Below are positions 1-11,900 of a DNA stretch of 64,000 nucleotides, piece by piece (within the stretch, counting starts at the first letter, position 1; the number at the start of each line of letters is the position of its first letter). The notes under the pieces are model-generated. The model saw only the letters and a program-made list of their open reading frames with translations, did not search any database and had not been told where the DNA came from. Source of the DNA: CAVQND01 sp964653485 (GTDB lineage Bacteria > Verrucomicrobiota > Verrucomicrobiia > Limisphaerales > UBA8199); contig CAZZFF010000003.1 of the NCBI GenBank assembly GCA_964653485.1, forward strand, positions 54,729 through 118,728, given 5' to 3'. The position numbers were made by a program, and so were the translations under genes.

Positions 1-3000
1 CATCGGCAGCGGACAGATCGCCGTGATCGGCATGGCCTGCCGTTTCCCGGGTGCGCCGGACATCCCAAGTTTCTGGGCACTGCTGCGCGACGGTCGTTCG
101 GCGTTCCGCACGATTACACCCGACCGGTGGGACATCGAGGCGTGGTACGATCCGGATTCGGCCAAACCCGGCAAGATGAATGCCAGGAGCGCGGGGTTGC
201 TCGACCGGATTGACGAATTTGACCCGGGCTTTTTCGGGATTTCGCCGCGCGAAGCCTCGCAGATGGACCCGCAACAGCGGTTGGCGCTCGAACTGGCCTG
301 GGAGGCATTGGAAGATGCCGGGGCAACGACCGCGGCCCTTCGCGGAAGTCGCACCGGGGTATTCGTCGGAGTGGTTTGGCGCGATTACGAATCGGTCGCT
401 CGGAAGGCGGGCGCTGAAATTACGCTGCATTCCGGGACCGGCCAGGCATCCAGCATCGTCGCCAATCGGATTTCTTACGCCCTTGGCCTTCAGGGCCCCA
501 GCCTTGCCCTGGATACGGCTTGTTCCTCGTCGCTGGTGAGCGTGCATCTGGCGTGCCGGAGCCTGGCATCGGGGGAGTCGAGTCTCGCCATCGCGGGCGG
601 CGTGAACGTCATCCTGGACCCGGACACGATGGTGGCTCTGTCCAAGTTCGGCGGGCTTTCGCCCACTGACCGTTTGTGTGCCTTTGACGCGCGGGCCAAC
701 GGGTTTGTGCGGGGCGAAGGCGGGGGGTTCGTTGTCCTGAAGTCCTTGAGCCGGGCATTAGAGGACGGCGACGCCATCTACGCGGTGATCCGGGGCAGCG
801 CGGTGAACAACGACGGCGCCAGCAACGGTCTTACCGCGCCGAACCCGCAGGCCCAGGAGGCGGTGATCGCGGAGGCATATTCGCGGGCGGGCATCCGGCC
901 GCTGGAGATCGATTACACCGAGGCCCACGGCACCGGCACACCCCTGGGTGATCCCATCGAGGCGCAGGCCCTGGCCAATTCTCTCGGCCGCCAACGGTCC
1001 CCGGACCGCCCGTTGATCATCGGGGCGGTAAAGACCAATATCGGCCATCTCGAAGGAGCGGCCGGCGTCGCGGGCCTCATCAAGCTGGTGCTCTCCATCC
1101 GGCATCGGCAAATCCCGCCGAGCTTGAATTTCCAGACTCCCAATCCACACATCGATTTCGAGGCATCGCATCTGCGGGTTCCCAAGTCGCTCGAACCATG
1201 GCCTGAGCCGGGCAAAACCGCCGTGGGAGGCGTAAGCGCGTTTGGCTGGGGTGGAACGAATTGCCATGTCGTCGTCGAAGAGGTTCGGGGCCGGGCCGCT
1301 CACCTGCTTCCCATCAGCGCCGACGATGAAGGCGCGTTGAGGACCCGCGTTCAGCGATGGCGGGATTATTTGAATTGCGCGTCGCCCACGCCTTCCCTCC
1401 GGGACCTGTGCGCCGCTGCGGCAAATCGCTGTGCCGGGCGCGCCGAACGAGCCGCCTTCACCGCCCGCTCAACAGCCGAACTGGCGGCGCAGCTCGATGG
1501 CTTTCTCCTCGGCCAGAAGCGGCCCGGGATTGCGACCGGCACGGCGGTGCCGACGCGGCCGAAGCTGGCGTTCGTCTTTTCGCCGCAAGGCTCCCAGTGG
1601 CTCGGCATGGGACGCGACCTGATGCGGGAGGAACCGGTCTTTCGGGCGGGGCTGGCGGAGTGTGCCCGGGCGTTGACCGCGCTCACCGGCTGGTCGTTGT
1701 TCGACCAGTTGCTCGGCGTGAACGACGACGCCCGGCGGAACCGTGTGGAGTTCGTGCAGCCGGCCCTTTTCTCGATGCAGGTCGCTCTGGCAAGACTCTG
1801 GCAGTCCTGGGGCATCGTGCCGGACTTCATCGCCGCTCACAGCCTGGGCGAATGGGCGGCCGCCTGCGTGGCGGGCGCCTTGACCCTGGAGGAGGCGATG
1901 CGCGTCGTGGTTGAATCCAGCCGGGCACAGGCCGCAAGCGGTGAAGACGGCGGCATGGCGGTTGTTGAACTGGCTGCGGACGAAGCGGCAACGCGCATCG
2001 GCCAGTGGCCTGGCGACCTGTCCGTTGCGGGCTGCAACAGCCCCACCTCGACGATCATCTCCGGAGATTCCGCGCGACTGAAGGCGCTCGTTGCGGCGTG
2101 GAAGGAGGAGGGCATCTTATGCTCACTCATTGACGTTGATGTGGCCGCGCACAGCCCCCGAATGGGTCCCGTGCTCGACGGGCTCGAGGCCAGCTTGGCC
2201 GGCTTGGAGCCAACGCGGGTTGGCATCCCCTTTGTGTCCTCCGCCACCGGCGACTTCGTGCGCGGGTCCGAGCTGGGGCCGCGGCATTGGGCACACCATC
2301 TACGGCAGCCGGTCCGCTTCGCCCAAGCCATCGAACGGTTGGCGCGCCAAGGCTGCACCGTATTCCTGGAGATTAGCCCGCATCCCTTGTTGCTCAGCGG
2401 CATCGAACAGACCCTCAAGGCCGCCGGAATCGCAGGTCAGGCGTTTGGCTCCTGCCGTCGCGGCGACCATGAACGCAGCGCGCTCTTGAACACGCTAGGC
2501 GGGCTTTACGCGGTGGGCTGCCCTGTGGAATGGGCTGCGGTCGCCGGCGGCGAGAGCCCGGGCCTTCGGCTCCCCATCGAGCTTGCGCCGGAACCGGCCG
2601 CCGGACTCCCAGCCCCGGGAGTGAATCCCGCCCTCATTCTGCCGCTGTCGGGCCACAGCGCCCCGGCGCTCAGCGAGAGGGCTGGTTCGGTGGCTTGCCA
2701 TCTGCGCGGCGGATGCGGCGTCAGTGTCAAGGACGTTGCTTACACCGCTGCCGCGCGCCGGATGCACCTCGAACACCGCCTGGCCGTCGTGGGAAGATCG
2801 GCGGAGGAATTAGCTTCCGGCCTGGAGGCATTCGCGAGGGGCGAAAAGCCGGCGAGCCTCGCAAGCGGTCGCACTCACGCGGGCGCCACGCCCAAAGTAG
2901 CCTTCGTCTGTTCGGGGCAAGGCCCGCAATGGTGGGGGATGGGACGTGAGCTTTTTGACTCCGAGGCGGTTTTCCGCCGTGAGCTTGGACGTTGCGCGGA

Positions 3001-5998
3001 GGAGATGCGACACCATGTCTCCTGGGATTTGGTCGAGGAGCTGAGCCGGGATGAGGCCAATTCGAGGCTCGGTGATACCGAGATCGCCCAACCCGCCTTG
3101 TTTGCGCTCCAGGTAGCCTTGGCCGCCCTATGGCGGTCCTGGGGTGTCCATCCCCAGGCACTGGTCGGCCATAGTGTTGGGGAAGTCGCGGCTGCGTGCC
3201 TCGGCGGCATATTGTCATTTCCAGACGCCGTCCGGGTGGTCTGTCATCGGGGCCGACTCATGCAGCGGGCGACCGGGATGGGTGAAATGGCCGCGATCGA
3301 GTTGCCGGAGGCGGAGCTTGAGAGCCTCTTGGGGCCGTTCGGCCGGCGCATTTCCATCGCGGCGGTCAATAGTCCGACGTCGACGGTGGTTTCAGGTGAG
3401 GCTGCCGCCGTGGAAGACCTGGTCAGGGCGGCGAAGGAGCGAGGAGCGCGCGGCAAGTTGCTCCCGGTGAATTACGCCTTTCACAGCGCGCAAATGGGTC
3501 CGTTCCAAACGGCCATGTCCGAAGCGGTTTCCGGGATCGTGACGAACCGCGCAACGGTGCCTGTCTTCTCGACGGTCAGTGGCGCTTTGGCCCAGGAACA
3601 GGATTTTGGCCCCGCCTATTGGGGCCGCAACTTGCGCCAAACAGTCCGTTTTGCCGCCTCGACGCAAGCGATGTTAACGGCGGGCATCGGGTTTTTCATT
3701 GAACTGAGCCCGCAGCCTGTATTGTCGGGCATGGTGGCACAGTGCGCCGAGGCTGGAGCGCACCGGGCCTGCGCGCTCGCGTCGCTGCGCCGCGGCCAAC
3801 CGGAGCGCAAGACCATGCTCGAAACGCTGGGCGTCCTCTACGCGAACGGACAGGACATCGACTGGCCGAGAGTTTGCGGCCCGAGCGGCCGGGTTGTGCC
3901 GCTTCCCACGTACCCATGGCAACGCAAACGCTACTGGCTGGACCCGGGCACGGAAACCCGTGGCCAAAGCGACTCCGTCGTCGCTCCGGCCGACTGGTCT
4001 TACGAGGTGCGGTGGGAGGTGAAGCCGCGATCGAGACCGCGGACGCCGGCGCCAGTGGCGCCTCGCCAGTGGATTCTATTTGCGGACCGCGAGGGCGTGG
4101 CCGTCGAGCTGGCTCGGCGCCTGCGCGCGCGGGGGGACCGGACCCTGTTGGTCTCCGCCGGCCCACAATTCGGATCGAGCGAGCCGGGCAGTTTGACGAT
4201 CAACCCTCGAGACCAGAGCCACTATCGGCAACTCCTGGGCCGCGCGGTCGAGTCTCCAGGTTCGCCCTTGGCCGGGGTCATTCACCTTTGGAGCCTCGAG
4301 GTCAAGACGGATGACTCCTCGACGATTTCGGAGTTGGAGGCCGCCCATCGAGTCGGGTGCGAAAGCGTCCTCTCGCTCGTTCAGGCCCTGGGTGAGCGGG
4401 AGTGGGCAAAGCCGCCCGGAGTGTGGCTAGTTACCCAGGGTGCCCAACCCGCCGGAGCCGCCAATCGTCCCCTCGCGCTCGGCCAAACACCGCTATGGGG
4501 TCTGGGGCGCGTGCTCGCCCTGGAACACCCTGAGTTTGGAGGCGGGGCGATTGATTTGGCGCCCGGCGATGACGCGCTCGATGCGGCGGAGCAATTGGTT
4601 TGCGAAGTCTGCGAACCGGATGGCGAGGACCAAATCGCCTTCAGCGCGGGAAAACGATACGTGGCGCGGTTGGTTCGGGGACCCGAGTTGAGCGCCCCGC
4701 CGCCGAGGTTCAGGCCGGAGGGTTGCTACTTGATTACCGGGGGCCTGGGCAAGGTGGGTCTGATGCTGGCCCGATGGATGGTGCGGCACGGGGCGCGCTC
4801 ACTGGTGCTGGTGGGACGGACCGCGGTGCCCGCTCGCTCGTGCTGGCCCGAGTTGGACTCCGGCTCGCCGGATTACCACAAAGTCGCCCAGCTTCAGGCC
4901 ATCGAGCGGATGGGGGCGCAGGTCACGGTCCAGGCGGCCAATGTGGCGGATATGGCCGCAATGACCGCGCTGTTCGCCCGGTTTGGAAAGGACTTGCCTC
5001 CGCTCAAGGGAGTGGTCCACGCCGCGGCGGTCATTGAACTGGATGCCTTCAGGAACATTGACGCAGTGAAACTCGAACGAGTGTTGCAGCCAAAGGTCAG
5101 CGGGGCATGGAACCTCCATCAGTTGACCGCGTCTCTCGACCTGGATTTCTTTGCGATGTTTTCTTCGGCCGCCTCCGTATGGGGATCGCGCGAACTGGCT
5201 CATTACGCGGCGGCGAATCACTTTCTGGACGCCCTGGCGCACCACCGCCGAGCCGCCGGCCTTCCGGCGCTGACCGTCAACTGGGGATGGTGGGAGGGCG
5301 GGGGCACATCCGACCACGCCGACAGGTTTCTCGAGGAGTTCGGACTCCGGCGAATGCCTGCCCCGCAAGCTCTGAGCGCGTTCGGCGCCATGATCGAGAG
5401 CCATCGCGTCCAGGGCGCCGTTGCGGCGGTGGACTGGAGCGTATTCAAGCCGATCTACGAGGTTAGCCGGCGACGACCGTTCCTCTCGGGGCTGCGGATG
5501 CTCGATGGCCAGGGGGAAGCGAAGCCCGCGTCGCAACCCGTCGAAGGAACTGAACTGCTCCGGCGAGTTCGGCAGGCTGGGCCAAAGGACGCTTGGACGC
5601 TCCTCGAATCGCACGTCAAGGAGCAGGCTGCGCTGGTCTTGCACTTGAATGCCGGGGACCTGGACGATGTTTCGCAGGGCTTTTTCAAAATGGGGATGGA
5701 CTCCCTCATGACCGTTGAACTCCGCAGCCATCTGGAAAAGACCCTGGGCCAAAGGCTCCCTGCGACAATAGCCTTTGAATACCCTACGATTCACGCATTG
5801 GCGGGGTATCTCTTTCGGGAACTGCGGGAGGATGCGAAAGAGGCGACTGAGGCCAAACCGGCCGCTCCCAAGCCGGAATCCCCTCCAGTCCTTGCGAGCG
5901 ACACGGCCCGGCTTGAAGAGGCCGATCTGGCGGCGATGCTGGACGAGGAGCTCGCGCGCGTTTTGAACCCAACCCCGCACCTGGACCATGCATCCTGA
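1..5998 (+). CDS. Type I polyketide synthase, module 1, with tandem AT domains (5' partial)
   Basis: Condensing and ketoreducing module of a modular PKS. The reading frame is open to the left edge, so the start and probably a loading carrier domain lie outside the window. Residues are numbered from the GTG at 23. The KS spans about 1-420 with Cys167, His302 and His342. A first AT follows at about 510-830, with AHSLGE (Ser607) and VAAHS in place of HAFH. A second linker plus AT unit covers about 870-1290, with GHSVGE (Ser1051) and YAFHS. The KR lies at about 1570-1790, with GGLGKVG and a Ser-Tyr-Asn centre. It has a Trp eight residues before the catalytic Tyr and no LDD motif, which suggests A-type stereochemistry. 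The ACP (GMDSLM) and an acidic C-terminal docking helix follow. No DH or ER is seen. KS-AT-AT is known from myxobacterial starter modules, where the first AT loads the starter unit; applying that here is inference. Confidence 0.95.
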   Translation, partial: IGSGQIAVIGMACRFPGAPDIPSFWALLRDGRSAFRTITPDRWDIEAWYDPDSAKPGKMNARSAGLLDRIDEFDPGFFGISPREASQMDPQQRLALELAWEALEDAGATTAALRGSRTGVFVGVVWRDYESVARKAGAEITLHSGTGQASSIVANRISYALGLQGPSLALDTACSSSLVSVHLACRSLASGESSLAIAGGVNVILDPDTMVALSKFGGLSPTDRLCAFDARANGFVRGEGGGFVVLKSLSRALEDGDAIYAVIRGSAVNNDGASNGLTAPNPQAQEAVIAEAYSRAGIRPLEIDYTEAHGTGTPLGDPIEAQALANSLGRQRSPDRPLIIGAVKTNIGHLEGAAGVAGLIKLVLSIRHRQIPPSLNFQTPNPHIDFEASHLRVPKSLEPWPEPGKTAVGGVSAFGWGGTNCHVVVEEVRGRAAHLLPISADDEGALRTRVQRWRDYLNCASPTPSLRDLCAAAANRCAGRAERAAFTARSTAELAAQLDGFLLGQKRPGIATGTAVPTRPKLAFVFSPQGSQWLGMGRDLMREEPVFRAGLAECARALTALTGWSLFDQLLGVNDDARRNRVEFVQPALFSMQVALARLWQSWGIVPDFIAAHSLGEWAAACVAGALTLEEAMRVVVESSRAQAASGEDGGMAVVELAADEAATRIGQWPGDLSVAGCNSPTSTIISGDSARLKALVAAWKEEGILCSLIDVDVAAHSPRMGPVLDGLEASLAGLEPTRVGIPFVSSATGDFVRGSELGPRHWAHHLRQPVRFAQAIERLARQGCTVFLEISPHPLLLSGIEQTLKAAGIAGQAFGSCRRGDHERSALLNTLGGLYAVGCPVEWAAVAGGESPGLRLPIELAPEPAAGLPAPGVNPALILPLSGHSAPALSERAGSVACHLRGGCGVSVKDVAYTAAARRMHLEHRLAVVGRSAEELASGLEAFARGEKPASLASGRTHAGATPKVAFVCSGQGPQWWGMGRELFDSEAVFRRELGRCAEEMRHHVSWDLVEELSRDEANSRLGDTEIAQPALFALQVALAALWRSWGVHPQALVGHSVGEVAAACLGGILSFPDAVRVVCHRGRLMQRATGMGEMAAIELPEAELESLLGPFGRRISIAAVNSPTSTVVSGEAAAVEDLVRAAKERGARGKLLPVNYAFHSAQMGPFQTAMSEAVSGIVTNRATVPVFSTVSGALAQEQDFGPAYWGRNLRQTVRFAASTQAMLTAGIGFFIELSPQPVLSGMVAQCAEAGAHRACALASLRRGQPERKTMLETLGVLYANGQDIDWPRVCGPSGRVVPLPTYPWQRKRYWLDPGTETRGQSDSVVAPADWSYEVRWEVKPRSRPRTPAPVAPRQWILFADREGVAVELARRLRARGDRTLLVSAGPQFGSSEPGSLTINPRDQSHYRQLLGRAVESPGSPLAGVIHLWSLEVKTDDSSTISELEAAHRVGCESVLSLVQALGEREWAKPPGVWLVTQGAQPAGAANRPLALGQTPLWGLGRVLALEHPEFGGGAIDLAPGDDALDAAEQLVCEVCEPDGEDQIAFSAGKRYVARLVRGPELSAPPPRFRPEGCYLITGGLGKVGLMLARWMVRHGARSLVLVGRTAVPARSCWPELDSGSPDYHKVAQLQAIERMGAQVTVQAANVADMAAMTALFARFGKDLPPLKGVVHAAAVIELDAFRNIDAVKLERVLQPKVSGAWNLHQLTASLDLDFFAMFSSAASVWGSRELAHYAAANHFLDALAHHRRAAGLPALTVNWGWWEGGGTSDHADRFLEEFGLRRMPAPQALSAFGAMIESHRVQGAVAAVDWSVFKPIYEVSRRRPFLSGLRMLDGQGEAKPASQPVEGTELLRRVRQAGPKDAWTLLESHVKEQAALVLHLNAGDLDDVSQGFFKMGMDSLMTVELRSHLEKTLGQRLPATIAFEYPTIHALAGYLFRELREDAKEATEAKPAAPKPESPPVLASDTARLEEADLAAMLDEELARVLNPTPHLDHAS

Positions 5999-8900
5999 GT
6001 TGCAACCGTCCGATCAGCGGGAGCGGCTCCGGAATGCCCTTCTAGCCGTCAGGCGGCTACAGGCTCGGATGGCGTCGATCGAGGAGCGCCTGCACGAGCC
6101 GATCGCGGTCATCGGCATGGGCTGCCGCTTTCCGGGCGGAGCCAACGACCCTGACCGGTATTGGCAACTGCTGCGCGAGGGGCGGGACGCGACCTCGGAA
6201 ATCCCCAAGTGGCGCTGGCCCGTAAACGATTTCTTCAGCAGCGACCTGAACGCGCCCGGCCGGATGTACACCCGCCGCGGCGGGTTCGTCGAGGGCATCG
6301 AGGACTTCGATTCCGAGTTCTTCGGGATTTCGCCGCGTGAGAGCCTCAAAACCGATCCCCAACAACGGCTGCTCTTGGAAGTGAGTTGGGAGACCTTTGA
6401 AAACGCGGCGCTGCCTCCGGAGGGTTTGGCCGGCTCAAGAACGGGCGTTTTTGTCGGCATCACGGGAAGCGATTATGCCCAGGTGCTGCGAGCGGCGGGA
6501 GAAGAGAACCTGGATGCGTATCATCTGACCGGGTGTTGTCCGAGTTTCGGTCCGGGCAGGATTTCTTATCTGTTGGGGTTGCAGGGTCCCTCGCTGGCCG
6601 TCGACACCGCATGTTCCTCCTCTTTGGTCGCGGTCGACCTGGCCTGCCGGAGTCTGCGTGCCGGCCAATGCGACTTGGCTTTGGCCGGCGGCGTGAACGC
6701 CCTGCTGATTCCCGACGCGTTTGTGACCACCAGCAAAGCCCGGATGCTGGCCCCGGACGGCCGGTGCAAGACCTTCGACGCGGCCGCCAACGGCTTCGCG
6801 CGGGCTGAGGGATGCGGCATGGTCCTGCTCCGCCGCCTGAGTGAGGCCCGCGAGCGAGGCGACCGTGTCCTCGCGGTAATCCTCGGCTCCGCCGTGAACC
6901 AGGACGGAAAGTCCAGCGGCATGACCGTCCCAAATAGACTGGCGCAGGAGGCCGTCATTCGCCAGGCGCTTGAATCCGCCGGAGTCACGCCCGAGCAAGT
7001 CCAGTATGTCGAGGCGCACGGCACCGGCACACCGTTGGGAGACCCTATCGAAGTTCGCGCCTTGGCGGCTGTGCTCGGCCAAGGCCGAACGGAAGCCGAC
7101 GCTTTCTATCTTGGCTCGGCAAAAACAAACCTCGGGCATCTGGAATCCGCGGCCGGCATTGCGGGCCTGCTGAAAGCGGTGCTGGCCCTGGAACGAAAGG
7201 AAATCCCGCCGCACCTGCACTTCCGGAATCCAACTCCGCACGTGCCTTGGGATGACATACCCGTGAGGGTGCCGACTCGCGCGACGCCTTGGCCGCCGGG
7301 ACATCCCCGGCGAATCGCCGGAATCAGTTCCTTCGGCGCCAGCGGGACCAACGCTCATGCGATCCTCGCGGAGGCCCCGGAAGTGCCCGAGCCGTCTCTC
7401 GCGGTGGAGCGCCCGCTTCACCTGGCTACGATCACGGCGCGGACCGAGACAGCGTTGCGCGCAGCCATCGAGCGCGCTGACAAGCACCTGGAACTGGAGC
7501 CGGGCCTGTCGTTTGCGGATTTCTGTTTCACCAGGAACGCGGGCCGTTCGCATTTTGAGCACCGGGTGTCCGTGGTGTGCGCCACCGCCGCTGAGGCGCG
7601 GGAGAAATTGGGAGCGTATCTTGCGGGGGGCAAACCGCCCGGCGTCGTCACAAGCCGAGTATCGGCCAAAATGCGCCCTCGGATCGCGTTCCTGTTTAGC
7701 GGCCAGGGGTCGCAGTACGCGGACATGGGGCGCCGGCTTTATGAGACGTCGCCCACTTTCGCCAAAGCCCTGGATCGGTGCCAGGAGCTGCTGCGGCCAC
7801 ACCTGGAGCGGCCATTGCTTTCGGTCCTGTTTCCGGGCGATGGGGAGCGCGCGTTGCTCAATCAAACGCAATATGCGCAACCGGGCTTGTTCGCGGTCGA
7901 GTATGCCCTGTGCGAGTTGTTGCGTTCGTGGGGCGTCGAACCGGCGTTCGTCCTGGGCCACAGCGTAGGGGAGTACGTCGCTGCTTGCCTGGCGGGGGTG
8001 TTCAGCCTGGAAGAGGGCTTGAAGCTCATCTCGGATCGCGCGCGGCTCATGCAGGCCCGTCCTCCCGGCGGGCGCATGGTTGCGGTACGCGCCTCTGCGG
8101 AACGCGTGGCCTCCGTGGTCGGCCCTTTCAGCGGCACCGTCTCCGTCGCGGCCATCAACGGGCCCCGCAACACCGTCATCTCCGGCCTGGGCGCCGACGT
8201 CGAGGCCATTGTCAAGCGCTTCGCCGACGAAGGCGTGGCCTGCAAGGAGCTAACCGTCTCTCACGCGTTTCATTCGCCGATGATGGAGCCGATGCTCGCG
8301 GCCTTCGAGCGGTCTGTGAGTGAGGTGAAGCTGCGGCCGCCCAGACTCCCGCTGATCTCGAACCTTACCGGTCGCCTCGCGAACGCCGAAGAGGTCACGC
8401 GCCCGGAATACTGGCGCCGCCACGTGCGGGAGCCGGTCCGGTTTGCGGCGGGGATGGAGTCCCTCGCCGAGGCAGAGTGCGAGCTGTTTCTGGAGGTGGG
8501 TCCCACTCCCGTCCTGCTCGGCATGGGGGCTCAATGCGTCAAGCAGCCCGATGTCCTGTGGCTCCCAACGCTGCGGCCAAATCACGACGATTGGGATGGG
8601 TTGTTGGCCAGTCTCCAACAGATGTATCACGCCGGCGTCGCCGTCGATTGGAATGGCTTTGATGGGGATTTCCGGCGTCGGAAGGTCGGCCTACCGACGT
8701 ATCCGTTCCAGCGCGAGAGGTTCTGGGTCGAGTCCAAGCGCGGCGCTGGGGCCACACAGGCCCGTCCGCCCGCGGCGGGCGCCGGCGACGTTCACCCGTT
8801 GCTCGGCTCTCCCGTGCGATCGCCCGCGCTCAAGGACTCCGTTTTCCAGGCGCAAGTCAGCGCCGAACGCGCCGTCTATTTGAAGGACCACCAGATCGGC

Positions 8901-11900
8901 GGCCGCGCGATCTTCCCCGCGGCCGCCTATATCGAAATGGCCTTGTCGGGAGCGAGTCGTTTGTTCGGCCCCGGACCGCAATGCCTGGAGGCCATCGCCT
9001 TCCAAGCAGCGCTTGAACTGCATAGCGGCGCGGAGACCACGATGCAGACGGTCTTCAGAACGGAACATGCGGCATCCTCCGCCTTCGAGGTGTTCAGCGC
9101 GCTGGATGGCGGACCCGATCTGTCAGTGGTCTGGACTCGGCACGCCGTTGGCCGAGCGGTGAGGACGAGCCAAGCCGGAACGGCCCATAATCCGACCAGG
9201 GATTTGCGAGTTGCCCGTGACCGTTGCTCCCGAAGGACGGACATCACGGAGTTCTACCAGCGGTTAAGCAAGCACGGCCCTGATTTTGGTCCCTCATTCC
9301 GCAACGTGGTCGCGCTTTGGCGCGGAGCCCGGGAGGCCCTGGCTCAAGTCACGCTCCCCGAGTCGCTCCGATCCGGGGCTGCCCGATACCGGTTTCATCC
9401 GGCGTTGTTGGACGCCTGTCTGCAAGCCTCCGTTGAGGCCCTTTTCGACGGACCGAGCGTGCTTGGGGAAGATGACCTTCTGCTGCCCGTCGCCATGGAA
9501 TCCATCCAAATCCTGAGCGCCGTCCCGGTCACTCTCTGGAGCTATGCCCGTCCGCGCGGAGGGCCTGAGCGCGGCGACGACGCCTCGCTCCTGGACCTCC
9601 AGCTTTACGACCAGGATGGCGGGTTGGTGGCATCGATAGCGGGGTTGCAGCTCAGACGCGTCAAACGCATCACTTTCGACCGGACAGTGAGAACGGGGGA
9701 AGACGATTGGCTCTTCGACATCCAATGGCGTGAGACGCCGCTACCCAAGGAGGTCGCGGCGGCCAGCTCGACTCCACTCAGCGAGCCGGGGGGTTGGCTG
9801 ATCCTCGCCGACGCCCAAGGCGTGGGCCAGGCCCTGCAAGCCCGGCTCTCGGCGTCGGGCCAAAAGTGCATCCTGGCGCGCCCAGGCTCCGCCTTCGCGC
9901 GTTTGGCCGAGGATCAGTTCGCGCTGGACCCGACGAATCCGGCGGACTTCGAACGCATCTTGGCCGAGGCCCGAGGCACACCGGAACGGCCGCTTCTCGG
10001 GGTTTTTCACTTATGGCAACTCGACTGCCCGGCGTTCGACGCGATGACCGCGGGGGAGTTGGCGCGCGCCCAACTCCTCGGCTGCGGGGCCGCCCTCCAT
10101 CTTGTCCAGGCCCTCGCGTCCATCGCGGTCAGCCTGCCGCCCTTCCTTTGGCTTGTCACGCGTGGAGCGCAGCCGGCGTCGGGATCGTCGGTCCCCACCC
10201 ACCCGGCGATGACGCCGTTGTGGGGGCTGGGGCGGGTGATTTCCGCCGAACACCCCGAACTCCGTTGCCGGCGACTGGACCTGGACTCGCGGGCCAAACG
10301 GGACGCCGGCGACGTCCTGTTTGAAGAGTTGTGCCGCGGCGAGTTCGGCGAGGATGAAATCGCATTTCGAGATCAGGCCCGTCTGGCTCCGCGCCTGGTC
10401 CGGATGCAACTGGCCCCTCCCCAGGCCGGCCCGGCCTCGACATCTCCCCCTTCCAAGCCGGTCCGCCTCGAAGTCGCGGAACCAGGCATGTTCGAGAGCC
10501 TGCGCTGGTGCCCCGCGGAACGGGTCGCGCCCGGAATCAACGAGATCGAGATTCGGGTGGAAGCCAGCGGCCTGAATTTCCGGGACGTGCTCTGCGCGCT
10601 TGGGATGTATCCCGGTGCGACGGGTCCGCTGGGGGGCGAGTGTGCGGGCGTGGTCACCCTTGTGGGCGGCGGTGTGCGGGGATTCAAGGCCGGAGACCGG
10701 GTCATGGCCTTCGCACCGGCGAGCTTCAGCACCTACGTGACCGTGCGAGCCGATTTCGCCGTCCCGATGCCGGCGGGTCTGACTCCCGCGCAGGCGGCTT
10801 CCATACCGGTGACCTTCCTCACGGCGCTTTACGGCTTGCGCCGCCTGGCGAACCTGAAGGCGGGCGACCGCGTGCTCATCCATGCCGCCGCGGGCGGCGT
10901 GGGACTTGCCGCAGTCCAACTGGCTCAACAGGCGGGCGCTGAAGTGTTCGCCACCGCCGGGAGCGGCCAAAAGCGCGATCACCTGGCGGCGCTCGGTGTG
11001 AAACACCTCTACGACTCCCGATCCCTTGCGTTCGCGGACGAGATCGAGCGGCAAACCGGCGGACGGGGCATGAACGTCATCATCAACTCGCTCTCCGGAG
11101 AGTTCATCGCAAAGAGCATCTCAGTGCTCGCGCCGGGAGGCCGCTTCCTGGAGCTGGGCAAACGCGGGATTTGGACTCGGGAGCGGTTTGCGGCTGTGCG
11201 CCCGGATTGTGGCTATTTCGCTTATGACTTGGGGGAGGCGGCCCTCGCCGATCCGGCCTTGCTGCCCGGTCTCTTCGGGGAATTATTGCCCCGCCTTGAA
11301 GCAGGCAAGCTGCGGCCGCTTCCTCTGACCTGTTTCTCGAGTGAGCAAGCCGCCGAGGCTTTCCGGTTCATGGCCCAGGCAAAGCACGTGGGCAAGATCG
11401 TTGTCACAATGCCCGGCTCCAAAGCGGATTGCGCGCCGTCGCCCCGTCCGCCCGGGATTCGCGGTGACGCGACCTATCTGGTCTCCGGTGGGTTGGGTGG
11501 GCTAGGTTTGCACACGGCAGGGTGGTTGGTTGAGCAGGGCGCCCGCCATGTCGTGCTCTTCGGTCGGAGGCCGCCGAGTCCCGCCGCCCAAGCGGTAATC
11601 GAGGGGCTGAGAACAGACGGCGTTACACTTACAATATCGACGTGCGACGCCGCGGACGAGCAACAACTGGCCGGCCTGTTCAACCAGATCTCCGCGTCAA
11701 TGCCACCGCTCAGAGGGATCATCCACGCCGCCGGCATCCTCGATGACGGAGTGCTGACGCAGCAGTCCTGGGGGCGATTCGAGCGCGTGATGGCGCCGAA
11801 AGTGCGCGGAGCCTGGAACCTGCATCGCCTAAGCCTGAACTCAACCCTGGATTTCTTCGTCTTGTTTTCCGCCGCCGCGGCGATCCTCGGCTCGCGGGCG

